A stretch of DNA of 64,000 bases from Clostridium disporicum (GCF_001405015.1 NZ_CYZX01000011.1:53282-117281); one strand, 5' to 3'. Counted from the first letter of the stretch, positions 1 through 8,924 are shown. Numbers and translations are program-made. Notes: a model not told the origin generated them from the sequence alone.

Positions 1-92
1 CCTGGTTTTACATGAAGAAAATCGATTACTGTAAAAACTTGTCCTTCATATTCAAAAGTAGTACCTTTTCTTAAATCACCTGCTGATATCAT
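1..92 (-). CDS. efp: Elongation factor P, N-terminal part (cut by window edge)
   Basis: Only the first 30 codons are inside the window. They read MISAGDLRKGTTFEYEGQ and then VYTVIDFLHVKPG, the typical start of bacterial EF-P (KOW-like domain I). EF-P binds between the ribosomal P and E sites and relieves stalling at polyproline stretches. The ATG is preceded by a strong GGAGGG ribosome binding site, and a sigma-A-like promoter lies about 120 bases upstream. The gene lies downstream of the pilus operon on the same strand but has its own promoter. The residue that is modified in some EF-Ps is not yet reached. Confidence 0.93.
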   Translation of the reverse strand, partial: MISAGDLRKGTTFEYEGQVFTVIDFLHVKP

Positions 93-190
93 ATAAGTTC
101 CCTCCAAATAACTTGAATTCATAATTATTATGACCGTAAAACTCGATAAATAGTCATAACTATATTGTTGCATAATGACACAACAAAAAT

Positions 191-219
191 ATTCTATCAA
201 AATTACTAAAGAAATGCAA
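191..219 (-). promoter_or_regulatory. Probable sigma-A promoter of efp
   Basis: On the minus strand TTGCAT and TAGAAT are separated by 17 bases, about 100 bases before the efp start. Between promoter and gene a short inverted repeat (TTATGAC/GTCATAA, about 125-160) could fold in the leader. Assignment is by consensus only. Confidence 0.55.
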
Positions 220-254
220 TTATTTCATAAATATCTGTTGAATTTTTAATTATT

Positions 255-602
255 TCATCTACATATGTCCAATAAAACCTGAAAATCATTAACATTTCCA
301 TCAATTTTATAATTAATTATATTATAATTTTTTAGTAATTCTATACTATTCAATACTTCTTCCTTACTACCTGACAATAAAACTTTACCACTCCATATCT
401 CTCCATCATCTTTTAACTCTAATACTTCTAAATTTTCTATTTCATTTAACTCTATATCAATCTCTTTAAAATTTCCTTTTACTCTAACTTCATTACTAGA
501 AATAACTTCTGTTGTTTTGTTATCCTCATTAAAATATAAACAAATTTGTATAATAGTTATCGCAAATATAACAATATAAATAATCATTTTTCTTTTAATC
601 AT
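255..602 (-). CDS. PilO-like small membrane-anchored protein of the pilus operon
   Basis: A 115-residue protein with one N-terminal membrane segment (about residues 6-23) followed by a short soluble domain. It is the last gene of the pilus operon and lies directly behind the PilN-like gene with a 2-base gap. PilO proteins have this layout (short cytoplasmic end, one membrane helix, periplasm-type ferredoxin-like domain) and pair with PilN on the inner-membrane alignment platform. The sequence itself is poorly conserved, so the name rests on position and topology rather than motif. The protein is shorter than typical PilO. Confidence 0.5.
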   Translation of the reverse strand: MIKRKMIIYIVIFAITIIQICLYFNEDNKTTEVISSNEVRVKGNFKEIDIELNEIENLEVLELKDDGEIWSGKVLLSGSKEEVLNSIELLKNYNIINYKIDGNVNDFQVLLDICR

Positions 603-604
603 AA

Positions 605-997
605 TTATCTTTTTATCACCCTTAAAATCATATTATCTTCTATCCTCTTATACTCTTTTATATCAAACCCTTCTTCCTCAATGTTATATGCAAATTTTCT
701 ATCTTTTAAATATATTTCTCCATCGTTGTTTTGTATTGAAATATTTATATAGTAATCATCATTTATATTAATCCATTCTTTTATACTTTTTATTTTATTT
801 TCATAGTAATATATATCATCTTCACTAAATACTTCTATATCTTTATCATAATTTATCTTATTTAAATTTAAAGGTAGTAAAATACTATTTAAAAAAATCA
901 TCAGAAATAATGCTCTTTTATTACTTCTCTCAAATTCACTAACTTTCTTTACTCTAATATTCTCTGGTAAAAAATCTTTATATTTTTGATATTTCAT
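605..997 (-). CDS. PilN-like pilus assembly protein
   Basis: 130 residues with a short basic N-terminus containing FLPENIR, then one hydrophobic segment near residues 29-44 and a soluble C-terminal half. The order PilM-like, PilN-like, PilO-like and the 20-base overlap with the upstream gene indicate translational coupling, as expected of platform subunits that assemble together. PilN normally contacts PilM through its N-terminal INLLP-type motif; here only LP within FLPEN is left, so this is a divergent or reduced version. Confidence 0.5.
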   Translation of the reverse strand: MKYQKYKDFLPENIRVKKVSEFERSNKRALFLMIFLNSILLPLNLNKINYDKDIEVFSEDDIYYYENKIKSIKEWININDDYYINISIQNNDGEIYLKDRKFAYNIEEEGFDIKEYKRIEDNMILRVIKR

Positions 998-1625
998 ATT
1001 CTACCTTCTCTTTCAAATTTATAAAATTAATCTCCTTAACGACTTCATTTTCTGAAATACTTTCTATAATTATATCCTTCAAATTAATATCGACTAATAA
1101 ATCTTCTCCTACTAATTCTTCAAGAAGTAACTTATGTAAAGTATCTTCTCTTTCTTCCATGGTTTTCGAGTAAATTAATATTCCACTTTGAACCCGAATA
1201 AAATATAAATAATTATTTATTTTAACTAAAGCTTTATAGGTTTTCTTATATTTAAACCTTTTCTTTATAATGCTTATTAAAGTATATTGAATAGGTTCTA
1301 CACGCATCTTTTCAGCTTTATATAAAATTCTACTTACTTTATTTCTCTGTTTAATTGAATATATATATATTTTCTTTGATTTTTTATCAATAATGTAATC
1401 CACTAATGTATCTTCATCAATAATCAAATTATTTTGTATATCTTTTTCTATATCTTTATTAATATTTATATCTATCTTTTCACAAATTTTTATTAATGGA
1501 TTTTCTGCTAATATTACTACTCTAATATTTTTACCACATTTACTTGTCAGACTCTCTATATCATTATCTTCATATATTTTACCTTTATAGACATACTTAT
1601 TCTTTTCTATAACAACAGTATTCAT
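978..1625 (-). CDS. PilM-like cytoplasmic pilus assembly protein
   Basis: 215 residues without a signal peptide or membrane segment, in the position that PilM (actin-like, or GspL cytoplasmic domain) occupies in type IV pilus operons. The usual ATP-binding phosphate loops of PilM are not obvious and the protein is clearly shorter than classical PilM (about 350), so it may be a degenerate adaptor that only bridges PilB/PilC to PilN. The start has a good AGGAGAG ribosome site. The name comes from context and gross architecture; a remote-homology search would settle it. Confidence 0.5.
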   Translation of the reverse strand: MNTVVIEKNKYVYKGKIYEDNDIESLTSKCGKNIRVVILAENPLIKICEKIDININKDIEKDIQNNLIIDEDTLVDYIIDKKSKKIYIYSIKQRNKVSRILYKAEKMRVEPIQYTLISIIKKRFKYKKTYKALVKINNYLYFIRVQSGILIYSKTMEEREDTLHKLLLEELVGEDLLVDINLKDIIIESISENEVVKEINFINLKEKVEYEISKI

Positions 1626-1633
1626 AAACTCTC

Positions 1634-2068
1634 CTATTTATTAGTGTATGCTGTGATATATCTCGTGGGAATTAATTTAATCTTTTCAGGCTCACTTACA
1701 ACCTCATATTCCAATTTTCTATATTTCCTCTCTAAATTTTTCTTATGAATCAAATATATATCCTTATCTAATAACTCTATATATAAATTATTATCATTTG
1801 ATGAAGTATATATTATTTTTTCTTCTATTCCCTCTTCTTCTAGCTTTCTCATAAGCTCTATATCTAAAGAAATTTTATTTTCTGCCACTTTTATCAACTG
1901 TTCTTCTTCACTATTAAGTGTTAAAATATCTTCTTTTATCCCATAATAATTAGATTTTCTTAGGTTTACAAAGTTTTGTTTTGCATATAAGGATATAAGA
2001 ACTATTAGAATGCTTATAACGATTAAAGTTTCTAATAATGCAAACCCTCTCTTTTTCTTTATATACAT
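1634..2068 (-). CDS. Prepilin-like protein (type IV pilin/pseudopilin)
   Basis: 144 residues that begin with a basic leader ending in KKRG followed by FALLETLIVISIL. This is a prepilin peptidase site: cleavage after Gly, Phe at +1 and the conserved Glu at +5, followed by a hydrophobic helix that packs in the pilus core. The C-terminal two thirds are charged and unlike known pilins. Its start overlaps the end of the preceding prepilin gene by 10 bases. It is probably a minor pilin, since four different prepilins are encoded side by side. Confidence 0.8.
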   Translation of the reverse strand: MYIKKKRGFALLETLIVISILIVLISLYAKQNFVNLRKSNYYGIKEDILTLNSEEEQLIKVAENKISLDIELMRKLEEEGIEEKIIYTSSNDNNLYIELLDKDIYLIHKKNLERKYRKLEYEVVSEPEKIKLIPTRYITAYTNK

Positions 2069-2526
2069 CTTATTCTTCTCTCTTCACTCTTTGTAATAAT
2101 TTCAAAATATATAAGTTCATCTTTCTGTAAAACATTAAAGTCTTTAACATTCTTTAAAAGAACATTGTTTCCTGTGCTAGTATCTAAATCATCATTTATT
2201 AAAGTTTTAACCATTAAGTTATTATCTTTTTTATATATAATCTTTTTCTTAATACTTTTACCTTTATGAACCATTTTTGATACAATCTCAATTTTGTCCC
2301 CTTCTACATTGATAGCTATTATATAATCACTTCTAAGAATATTATCGATATTTATAAGACAATTATCCAAATTATCTAATTCCGTGCTTTTATTTATATA
2401 TAGAACGTATTCTTTAGTAGCAGAAATAATTATATTAAAAGATACCGTTGTTATTATAGTAAAAATACCTAAAGAAACTAATAGTTCTATTAATGTAAAT
2501 CCTCTTTTATTCTTTTTTTCTTTCAA
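2059..2526 (-). CDS. Prepilin-like protein
   Basis: 155 residues with a textbook prepilin leader: KNKRG, then FTLIELLVSLGIF (cleavage after Gly, Glu at +5). The hydrophobic stretch to about residue 30 is followed by a globular region rich in Lys, Ile and Asn. It overlaps its downstream neighbour by 10 bases and follows the upstream prepilin gene after 4 bases, so the set is translated as a block. Likely a minor pilin of the PilW/PulJ type, judging from size and position only. Confidence 0.82.
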   Translation of the reverse strand: MKEKKNKRGFTLIELLVSLGIFTIITTVSFNIIISATKEYVLYINKSTELDNLDNCLINIDNILRSDYIIAINVEGDKIEIVSKMVHKGKSIKKKIIYKKDNNLMVKTLINDDLDTSTGNNVLLKNVKDFNVLQKDELIYFEIITKSEERRIRCI

Positions 2527-2530
2527 TAAA

Positions 2531-2932
2531 CTACCTCCACTTTATAAACTCCCTTTCTTCTGTGAACCCATCTTCATAAATTGAAATTTTAACATTTAAG
2601 CTATCATCACTATTATCAGAAAATGAAATAGTGATTCCATTACCTTTATCCACTTCAAATAAACCTTTACATTTTAAATCCTCTAATATATTATCATAAT
2701 TTTTCAATTCTATTTTGTTAGCATTACTTTGTGAAATAATATTTTCCTTAGTACAGTTATACTTTAATTCATTCATAATACAGTATGTTATTCTACTCAA
2801 TTTTTCTTTCGTTTTTCTACTAGTAAGATTAATATTATAATCTTTAACTAACGCTACAAATAATGTTATAACAATCATTAAAATCATCAAACTTACTATA
2901 GTTTCAATCAAAGTAACACCTTTTCTTTTCAT
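2531..2932 (-). CDS. Prepilin-like protein
   Basis: 133 residues. The leader MKRKG is followed by VTLIETIVSLMILMIV, with Glu at +5 after the Gly cleavage site. The rest is short and polar. Short size and tandem location next to three other prepilins suggest a minor pilin or pseudopilin (PilV/GspI-like), but no diagnostic C-terminal motif is visible. Confidence 0.8.
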   Translation of the reverse strand: MKRKGVTLIETIVSLMILMIVITLFVALVKDYNINLTSRKTKEKLSRITYCIMNELKYNCTKENIISQSNANKIELKNYDNILEDLKCKGLFEVDKGNGITISFSDNSDDSLNVKISIYEDGFTEEREFIKWR

Positions 2933-2945
2933 TTATCCACCTTTA

Positions 2946-3380
2946 TTAATAAATATTTACTAAATCTATCCCAACTGAAATTGTTACTTCATGATATTCT
3001 CCAGTTAAACTTTTAAAAATTATAGAATTGCTAGAAACTACCCCTTTACTACTTACAGGTATTTTAAAATCAGATACAAATTTATATCCCTTTGGTAAAG
3101 TTACCTTCGCAATTATATTCTTTGTAATTTCATTTTTTGTATCTATAAAAAGTATTTCTCCACTTAAAGTATTTATCTCTAATCTGCCAGTATTTCCAGT
3201 ATTATAGCTATAGTGTTTAGCAAAACTAATTATATTAGCTATATCATTCTTTAAACTTTTTGATGTAATAGTATCAATAAGTTTATATGTTGACTTACCA
3301 TTTATAAATATCGGCATAATTACTAATAATATTGCTATTACAACTATAACCTCTATCAATGTATATCCTCTTTTTCTCAT
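2946..3380 (-). CDS. Prepilin-like protein, GspH/FimT-like
   Basis: About 144 residues. Leader MRKRG, then YTLIEVIVVIAILLVIMP gives a prepilin peptidase site with Glu at +5. After the core helix the sequence resembles GspH/FimT-type pseudopilins in length and beta-rich character (for example an SLTGEYHEVTISVG-like end). An upstream TTG (3392) in the same frame overlaps the pilC stop, but the ATG at 3380 gives the normal short leader and is preferred. First prepilin after pilC. Confidence 0.8.
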   Translation of the reverse strand: MRKRGYTLIEVIVVIAILLVIMPIFINGKSTYKLIDTITSKSLKNDIANIISFAKHYSYNTGNTGRLEINTLSGEILFIDTKNEITKNIIAKVTLPKGYKFVSDFKIPVSSKGVVSSNSIIFKSLTGEYHEVTISVGIDLVNIY

Positions 3381-3384
3381 ACTT

Positions 3385-4425
3385 CTATCCAATCAACCCT
3401 TCAAAAACAGGTAGTATAACTATTAAAATAAAGCTTATCACTAATCCTCCTATAAATACTATTGTTATTGGTTGTATAAGCTCTAGTATCCTATTAAGTT
3501 CAGTATTTAATCTATCAAAAAGTTCATCTTCTAATGTAGTCAATACAGTTTCAAGGTTCCCACACTCTTCTCCTAATCTTATATGTGCTAATGTATACCT
3601 AGTAAATCCAGAAGTCCCCTCTAAAGCTAACGTTAACGACTTACCTTCTAAAATTGCTAAATTAATAAATTTAAAATCTTCTTTTATTCCACCTAATAAA
3701 TCTATATCCATACAACGTTCTAATCCTATAGATAAACTAATACCACTTTTAACAATTATAGAAAGTAAAACTACGGAAACATATTCTTTAAATCTTCTTA
3801 TTAAAGGAGTTTTATATATAATATTAGCTAAATTATTTCTGAAGTAAAAAATAACTGTAGCCGGTGCAAGTACACCCCAAAAAGAGAAAAATACTATAAA
3901 TAAGATTGGTGATTTATCAATAAATTTTTTTAATAAAATAGAAAGTTCTATTACTTTTGGTATTTCCTTTTCCATAGAAATAAAGATATCTTGGAAAGTC
4001 GGTATTACAACCATTACAAAAAAACATACTAATAAAATTGTTATAAACACTAATATAGCTGGATACGTTAAAGAGCTTTTTAATCTTCTTTTCATCAAAT
4101 TCACCTTTTTGTAATATACATATAACCCATTTAAAACATCGCCTAATCTCCCTGTCTCTTCCCCTACTTTTAACATAGATAAAAAGAATTTTGGATATAA
4201 TCTATCATATTTGCTAAAAGAATAATATAATCCTTCACCCTTCCCTAAGTCTCCTCGTATATCTGTAATGCTTTTCTTATATTCTTTTGTTAAAGGTAAT
4301 TCTTCCATCAATTCAAAAGAATTAAATAAAGGTATTCCAGATTTATATAGATTATATAAATTTTCTATAACTATCTGTAAATCTCTATGTTTTGTGTTTA
4401 GGAGTGTATTTATCCTCATTGTCAA
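3385..4425 (-). CDS. pilC: Type II secretion/type IV pilus inner-membrane platform protein PilC
   Basis: About 346 residues of the GspF/PilC family. It has two repeats of a cytoplasmic four-helix domain, each followed by hydrophobic segments (about 118-145, 165-195 and a C-terminal pair near 318-345). The motif KVGEETGRLGDVL and its second copy RLGEECGNLETVL are typical. PilC anchors the PilB motor and guides pilin polymerisation. The start is ambiguous: an SD GAGGAG fits a TTG at 4425 best (7-base spacing); ATG at 4419 and TTG at 4431 are alternatives. The gene overlaps the 3' end of pilB by about 40 bases. Confidence 0.92.
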   Translation of the reverse strand: MTMRINTLLNTKHRDLQIVIENLYNLYKSGIPLFNSFELMEELPLTKEYKKSITDIRGDLGKGEGLYYSFSKYDRLYPKFFLSMLKVGEETGRLGDVLNGLYVYYKKVNLMKRRLKSSLTYPAILVFITILLVCFFVMVVIPTFQDIFISMEKEIPKVIELSILLKKFIDKSPILFIVFFSFWGVLAPATVIFYFRNNLANIIYKTPLIRRFKEYVSVVLLSIIVKSGISLSIGLERCMDIDLLGGIKEDFKFINLAILEGKSLTLALEGTSGFTRYTLAHIRLGEECGNLETVLTTLEDELFDRLNTELNRILELIQPITIVFIGGLVISFILIVILPVFEGLIG

Positions 4426-5779
4426 ACTCAATCTCCTCTACTTCTAAAAACAGATTATAATCATTACAACTAATTAGCCCATCTTTTAAAAGTTCCTTCA
4501 AATTGTCTACCATCTCTTTATTACTTAGTAATCTATCATCTTCATTTAGATTAACTAATTTCCGTTTATTTTCTTTATTCATATGATGTATAGCTGCTAC
4601 TAATGCTCTTCCTCTATACCCTGTAAAATTACACCTACTGCATCCTCGTTTTTTATATACATTGATTTTTTTGCCTTCACTCTCAATTTCACCTTCTAAT
4701 ACTTTACAATCATCGCAAAGTATCCTTATTAGACGTTGTGAAATAATTCCTACTAAAGAATCTTTTATAATATAATTCTTTACTCCCATATCTTCTAATC
4801 TAAAGAAAACCTCTCTTGCTGTTTTAGTATGTATAGTCGAATATACCTTATGTCCTGTTATTGCAGCAGTAGCAGATATTACAGCAGTCTCATCATCCCT
4901 AATTTCACCAACCATTATTATATCTGGATCTTGCCTTAATGTGCTTCTTAAAGCCTCTGCAAAATTCAAGTCAATAGTCTTGTTTAGAGCAATTTGATTT
5001 ATACCTTGCATAACAACTTCTACGGGATCTTCAAGAGTCGTTATGTTTACCTCTTCTGTATTTACCTCTTGTAATATTGTATATAATGTTGTTGATTTGC
5101 CAGATCCTGTTGGTCCGTTAACTAACACAAGTCCATTGCTCACTTTTATTATTTCTTTAATCTTCTTCATTTGATTTTTAGTTAATCTTAAACTTTCCAA
5201 TTTATAATTAAAAACCTGCCCATATAATATTCTTACTACAAGTTTTTCTCCAAATATTGTGTTAGTAAATGAAAGTCTTAAATCATAATTTTTATCCATT
5301 TCTTTAAAAGTAAGTTTACCATCCTGTGGTCGTCTTTTTTCTGTAATATCTAAATTACTTTTAACCTTTAACTTAGATATTATCTTTAAATGTTCTTCTA
5401 ATGTTAAAATATTGGTAATAACAAGCTTACCATCTATTCTCATTCTAACTACTGTAAATTTCTCTCTTGGTTCAAAATGTATATCTGATGCATTTAATTC
5501 TATAGATTTTCTTATTATTATCTCTTCTACATCATCTTCTAAACCTACATATAATCTTTCTATCATTCCAAAAAGAGTATTTTCATCTATTTCTTTTATC
5601 TCTAATTCTTTATCAAAAATAAATTTCAATTCATTTTTAATGTTTAGGTTTACATTAGAAGCAATAATATATATTTTTTCACCTTCATTCCTATAAGGAA
5701 TAGCCTTAAGTCTCTTTGCATCGTCTTTTGTTATTTTTCTTAAAATTTTAATATTAATTTTTTCAAAGTCTATCAACAT
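4385..5779 (-). CDS. pilB: Pilus assembly ATPase PilB (GspE family)
   Basis: 464 residues. The N-terminal part resembles a short GspE N-domain. Around residue 222 the Walker A GPTGSGKSTT is followed by an Asp box, a Walker B segment with DPDIIMVGEIRDDETA and a His box (HTKTAREV). A tetracysteine zinc motif (CDDC ... CSRC near 355-385) is present, which marks assembly (PilB) rather than retraction (PilT) ATPases. The ATG at 5779 follows AAAGGGTGA at good spacing; the longer TTG frame start has none. First gene of the pilus operon. No pilT or prepilin peptidase gene is in the window. Confidence 0.93.
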   Translation of the reverse strand: MLIDFEKINIKILRKITKDDAKRLKAIPYRNEGEKIYIIASNVNLNIKNELKFIFDKELEIKEIDENTLFGMIERLYVGLEDDVEEIIIRKSIELNASDIHFEPREKFTVVRMRIDGKLVITNILTLEEHLKIISKLKVKSNLDITEKRRPQDGKLTFKEMDKNYDLRLSFTNTIFGEKLVVRILYGQVFNYKLESLRLTKNQMKKIKEIIKVSNGLVLVNGPTGSGKSTTLYTILQEVNTEEVNITTLEDPVEVVMQGINQIALNKTIDLNFAEALRSTLRQDPDIIMVGEIRDDETAVISATAAITGHKVYSTIHTKTAREVFFRLEDMGVKNYIIKDSLVGIISQRLIRILCDDCKVLEGEIESEGKKINVYKKRGCSRCNFTGYRGRALVAAIHHMNKENKRKLVNLNEDDRLLSNKEMVDNLKELLKDGLISCNDYNLFLEVEEIEFDNEDKYTPKHKT

Positions 5780-5825
5780 CTTTTCACCCTTTAAAGTAAT
5801 TTCCAATTTATTACTTCTTTAATCA

Positions 5826-5847
5826 TTACTTTTAATATTAAAAGTAA
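5826..5847. promoter_or_regulatory. Perfect 22-bp palindrome upstream of pilB
   Basis: Half sites TTACTTTTAAT and ATTAAAAGTAA meet without a loop, 47 bases before the pilB start. It could be an operator for a dimeric regulator of the pilus operon or the stem of an RNA hairpin in transcripts running in from the lipoprotein gene. No regulator gene is adjacent. Confidence 0.4.
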
Positions 5848-5882
5848 AAAAATAAAGATTTCAGACTTTAAAGTCTAAAATC
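5845..5882 (-). terminator. Terminator of the lipoprotein gene
   Basis: A 13-bp inverted repeat (GATTTTAGACTTT/AAAGTCTGAAATC, one mismatch) begins 3 bases after the stop codon and is followed on the minus strand by a T-rich run. The stem is AT-rich, so read-through into pilB is plausible. Confidence 0.6.
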
Positions 5883-5884
5883 CC

Positions 5885-6886
5885 TTAATTCATATTAATG
5901 AAAGTATATTTCCCTTTACTTTTTGATATTAAATTTACAGTTCCATCAGAATAACTGTATATATTTTGTTCATTATAATCTTCATTACTTCCCATAAACA
6001 ATAATTCACCCTTTGGACTTACAGATAAACCTTTTTCTAAATTAATCATAAGCGGAAAATCATATACTACCCTATGTAAATCATTACCTAAAATTTCATA
6101 AATAGAATATACATCATCTTTTACTTTTCCTAATATGTATATATTTTCATCTATTTTTATTATATCTTTTATATCTATTATTTTTTCAGTAATTTCTTCA
6201 AAGCTATTATTTTTTTCTAAGGAAATTAATATTTTCCTATTTTCCATATTATCTTCTATAAACACAACTTCATCGTCTATAGCCTTTAAAAATGAAACAT
6301 ATCCCTTATTTATTTCATATACTAGCTCTTCTGTTTTATTTGATAAGTCATACGTAAAAATTCCACTTTTTTTATCTTCATTTCTTATTCCATAATAAAT
6401 AAGTGTATTATCTGCTACCCAATCAGCAAATTGACCTGAAATCATAACCTTATTATCAATAATTACTTCTGTTTCATTTTCCAAATCAATAACTTTTGGT
6501 TCTAATATTCCATTATCGCAAAAATAAAATATATATTTTCCATCATTAGATAACTTAGGTGATTTTATCTTATTATCATTAATTTTAATATTTTTACCTA
6601 AGTACTTAATAAATACATCATCATCTTGGATAAAAATATAATTTCCACTTTCACTATTATATGAAATCACCAACTCGTCTGTATCTATCTTTTCATAGAT
6701 ATTATCTTCATTTAAAGAATATATACTATTACTTTCCAAGTTCCTATAAGCACCTTGACTTAATGTAATTCTCTCTTTTTCTTCTCCTGTTTCCCTTTCC
6801 TTTTCTTTCTCTGCACACCCAAACATTAGCATAATTATAGATATAACTATTACTACAAACTTTAAATTATTACTTTTCACTTTCAT
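5885..6886 (-). CDS. Lipoprotein, beta-propeller-like (TolB/DPP-type repeats)
   Basis: 333 residues with a signal peptide of lipoprotein type: a basic start, hydrophobic core and the lipobox LMFGC (Cys about residue 24), then a charged linker. The mature part contains repeated short beta units such as SPKLSNDGKYIFYF and LSVSPKGELLFMG, typical of WD40/TolB-like propellers. It would sit on the outer face of the membrane. Function unknown; it is upstream of pilB on the same strand but separated from it by a terminator, so a link to pili is only possible. Start has GAGGTAAAG spacing. Confidence 0.7.
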   Translation of the reverse strand: MKVKSNNLKFVVIVISIIMLMFGCAEKEKERETGEEKERITLSQGAYRNLESNSIYSLNEDNIYEKIDTDELVISYNSESGNYIFIQDDDVFIKYLGKNIKINDNKIKSPKLSNDGKYIFYFCDNGILEPKVIDLENETEVIIDNKVMISGQFADWVADNTLIYYGIRNEDKKSGIFTYDLSNKTEELVYEINKGYVSFLKAIDDEVVFIEDNMENRKILISLEKNNSFEEITEKIIDIKDIIKIDENIYILGKVKDDVYSIYEILGNDLHRVVYDFPLMINLEKGLSVSPKGELLFMGSNEDYNEQNIYSYSDGTVNLISKSKGKYTFINMN

Positions 6887-6989
6887 CTTTACCTCATTTA
6901 CTTATAAACTATCCCCCACATTTAAGTTATATCTTAAATACATATAATCTCTTATAACTTTTTTTACTTATACCTTACCCCTTGTTACC

Positions 6990-7019
6990 TTGAACATCTA
7001 TGCATAATAATGTTATACT
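6990..7019 (+). promoter_or_regulatory. Probable sigma-A promoter of rqcH
   Basis: TTGAAC and TATACT with an 18-base spacer, ending 33 bases before the rqcH ATG. The ribosome site is GAGAGGAAAA. Confidence 0.5.
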
Positions 7020-7052
7020 ATCCTTAAAACAGAAAAAGAGAGGAAAACATTT

Positions 7053-8789
7053 ATGGCATTAGATGGTATCTACTTATATAGTTTAGTCCAAGATTTAAAA
7101 AAATCAATAACAAATTCAAAAATTGATAAAATAAATCAACCAGAAAAAGATGAAATTATTATAACATTAAGAAAAGACAGAAAAAATGTTAAACTTTTGA
7201 TTTCTGCCTCTTCAAAATATCCTAGAATTCATCTTACAGAAGTTAGTAAAACTAATCCTCTTCAAGCACCTATGTTTACAATGGTACTTAGAAAATATTT
7301 AATAGGTGGAAGAATACTAGAGGTTGAACAAGTTGATGGTGATAGATTACTTAATATATATATAGAAGCTACAGATGAATTAGGGTTTAACAGTATCTAT
7401 ATACTTGTAGTTGAGATTATGGGACGTCATAGTAATATTACATTAGTTAGACAAAGAGATAATAAAGTAATGGAATGTATAAAACATATTGGTGCAGATG
7501 TAAATAGCTATAGAATTCTTTATCCTGGAGTTACTTATAAATATCCTCCTAAATCCAAAAAACTTAATCCTTTTAATTTTTCTAAAGATGAACTTGAAGC
7601 TTACTTAGAAAAAAATGATATTCCTTTTGACGCAAATTTATTTTCATCAATTTTTACTGGAATCAGTAAGCCACTTTCTCACCACTTTTATTATGAATAT
7701 TCTAAATCAGAAAGTGATATAAAATCAGATATTATTTATAATTTTATGAAAGATATGTCTACTACTCTTGTAAATAATTCTGTATTTAACATTACACTTG
7801 ATTGTAATAGAGATTTTATAGATTTATTTTCTATCAAATTAACTAATATAGAAAATGAAAGCAATTCTCTTGTATTTGAAAACCCTCACTTAATGATGGA
7901 TAAATATTACATAGAGAAAGATAAGCAGGAGCGTATAAAAAGCAGATCTATCAATATTCAAAAACTTCTAACTACTAATATAGATAGATGCTTAAAGAAA
8001 GAAGAAAAACTTAATTCATTACTAAAAAAATGTGAAGGAAAAGATGATTTTAAAATAAAGGGCGACTTATTAACTTCATATATTTATACAATAAAAGCTG
8101 GTAGTTCTTCTATTGAACTTTTAAACTTTTATAGCGAAAATGAAGAGTATATGAAAATTCCTTTAGATCCTAATAAATCTCCTTCTGAGAATGTTCAAAG
8201 TTATTATAAAAAATATAATAAACTAAAAAAATCTGAAGAATCTTCATTAGAACAATTAGAGAAAAATGAAGAAGAACTTCAATATCTTTATTCCGTATTA
8301 ACTAATATACAAAATTGTGAAAGCTATGTTGAAATAGATGATATAAAAAATGAGCTTATCTCAACAGGATATATAAGAAATAGAAAGTCAAATAAAAATG
8401 ATAAAAAATCTAAAGCTTCAAAGCCTTTGCATTTTGTTTCTTCTGAAGGAATTGATATTTTTGTAGGTAAAAATAACATTCAAAATGATTATTTATCTTT
8501 AAAATTTGCAAATAAGAATTATATGTGGCTTCATACAAAAAACATACCTGGCTCTCATGTAATTATTTGCTCAACAGATGTTCCTGATAAAACATTAATT
8601 GAAGGTGCAACACTTGCTGCTTACTATAGCAAAGCACAAACTTCATCAAAAGTTCCTGTAGACTATACTTTAGTCAGAAATCTAAAAAAACCTGCTGGTT
8701 CAAAGCCTGGTATGGTAATATATCATACAAATTACACACTTTACACTGAACCGTCAGAATTAAATTCTTTTAACTTAGAAAAAAAGTAA
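7053..8789 (+). CDS. rqcH: RqcH, ribosome quality control factor (NFACT family)
   Basis: 578 residues with the full NFACT layout: NFACT-N (about 1-180), HhH-like and long coiled-coil arms (about 290-430) and the NFACT-R domain (about 445-560, with NYMWLHTKNIPGSHVII). Residues D97 and R98 (in VDGDRLL), known in Bacillus RqcH to be required for alanyl-tRNA recruitment, are present. RqcH binds stalled 50S-peptidyl-tRNA and adds C-terminal alanine tails that target the nascent chain for degradation. Older annotation calls this family fibronectin-binding protein FbpA. Monocistronic, with its own promoter and terminator. Confidence 0.95.
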   Translation: MALDGIYLYSLVQDLKKSITNSKIDKINQPEKDEIIITLRKDRKNVKLLISASSKYPRIHLTEVSKTNPLQAPMFTMVLRKYLIGGRILEVEQVDGDRLLNIYIEATDELGFNSIYILVVEIMGRHSNITLVRQRDNKVMECIKHIGADVNSYRILYPGVTYKYPPKSKKLNPFNFSKDELEAYLEKNDIPFDANLFSSIFTGISKPLSHHFYYEYSKSESDIKSDIIYNFMKDMSTTLVNNSVFNITLDCNRDFIDLFSIKLTNIENESNSLVFENPHLMMDKYYIEKDKQERIKSRSINIQKLLTTNIDRCLKKEEKLNSLLKKCEGKDDFKIKGDLLTSYIYTIKAGSSSIELLNFYSENEEYMKIPLDPNKSPSENVQSYYKKYNKLKKSEESSLEQLEKNEEELQYLYSVLTNIQNCESYVEIDDIKNELISTGYIRNRKSNKNDKKSKASKPLHFVSSEGIDIFVGKNNIQNDYLSLKFANKNYMWLHTKNIPGSHVIICSTDVPDKTLIEGATLAAYYSKAQTSSKVPVDYTLVRNLKKPAGSKPGMVIYHTNYTLYTEPSELNSFNLEKK

Positions 8790-8812
8790 ATTCAAAATAA
8801 TTCTTTATTAAT

Positions 8813-8837
8813 AAAGCCAGCTTATGCTGGCTTTAAA
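8813..8837 (+). terminator. Terminator of rqcH
   Basis: Perfect stem AAAGCCAGC/GCTGGCTTT with loop TTAT, 23 bases after the rqcH stop. Confidence 0.8.
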
Positions 8838-8877
8838 TTATTATCATCTTATAAACTTCTAATTAATTTCTTAACAG

Positions 8878-8904
8878 AAAAAAATCCAGTATAAACTGGA
8901 TTTT
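8878..8904 (-). terminator. Terminator of the rlmL/ypsC-pyrR-rluD operon
   Basis: Perfect 10-bp stem AAAATCCAGT/ACTGGATTTT with a 4-base loop and a following T run on the minus strand, 20 bases behind the methyltransferase stop. Confidence 0.85.
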
Positions 8905-8924
8905 CTCATTAACTTTTAATTAAA

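Noticed and set aside
3359..3847. Plus-strand frame of 162 codons opposite pilC
   Set aside because: Composition is that of antisense AT-rich DNA; pilC on the other strand has clear family motifs.
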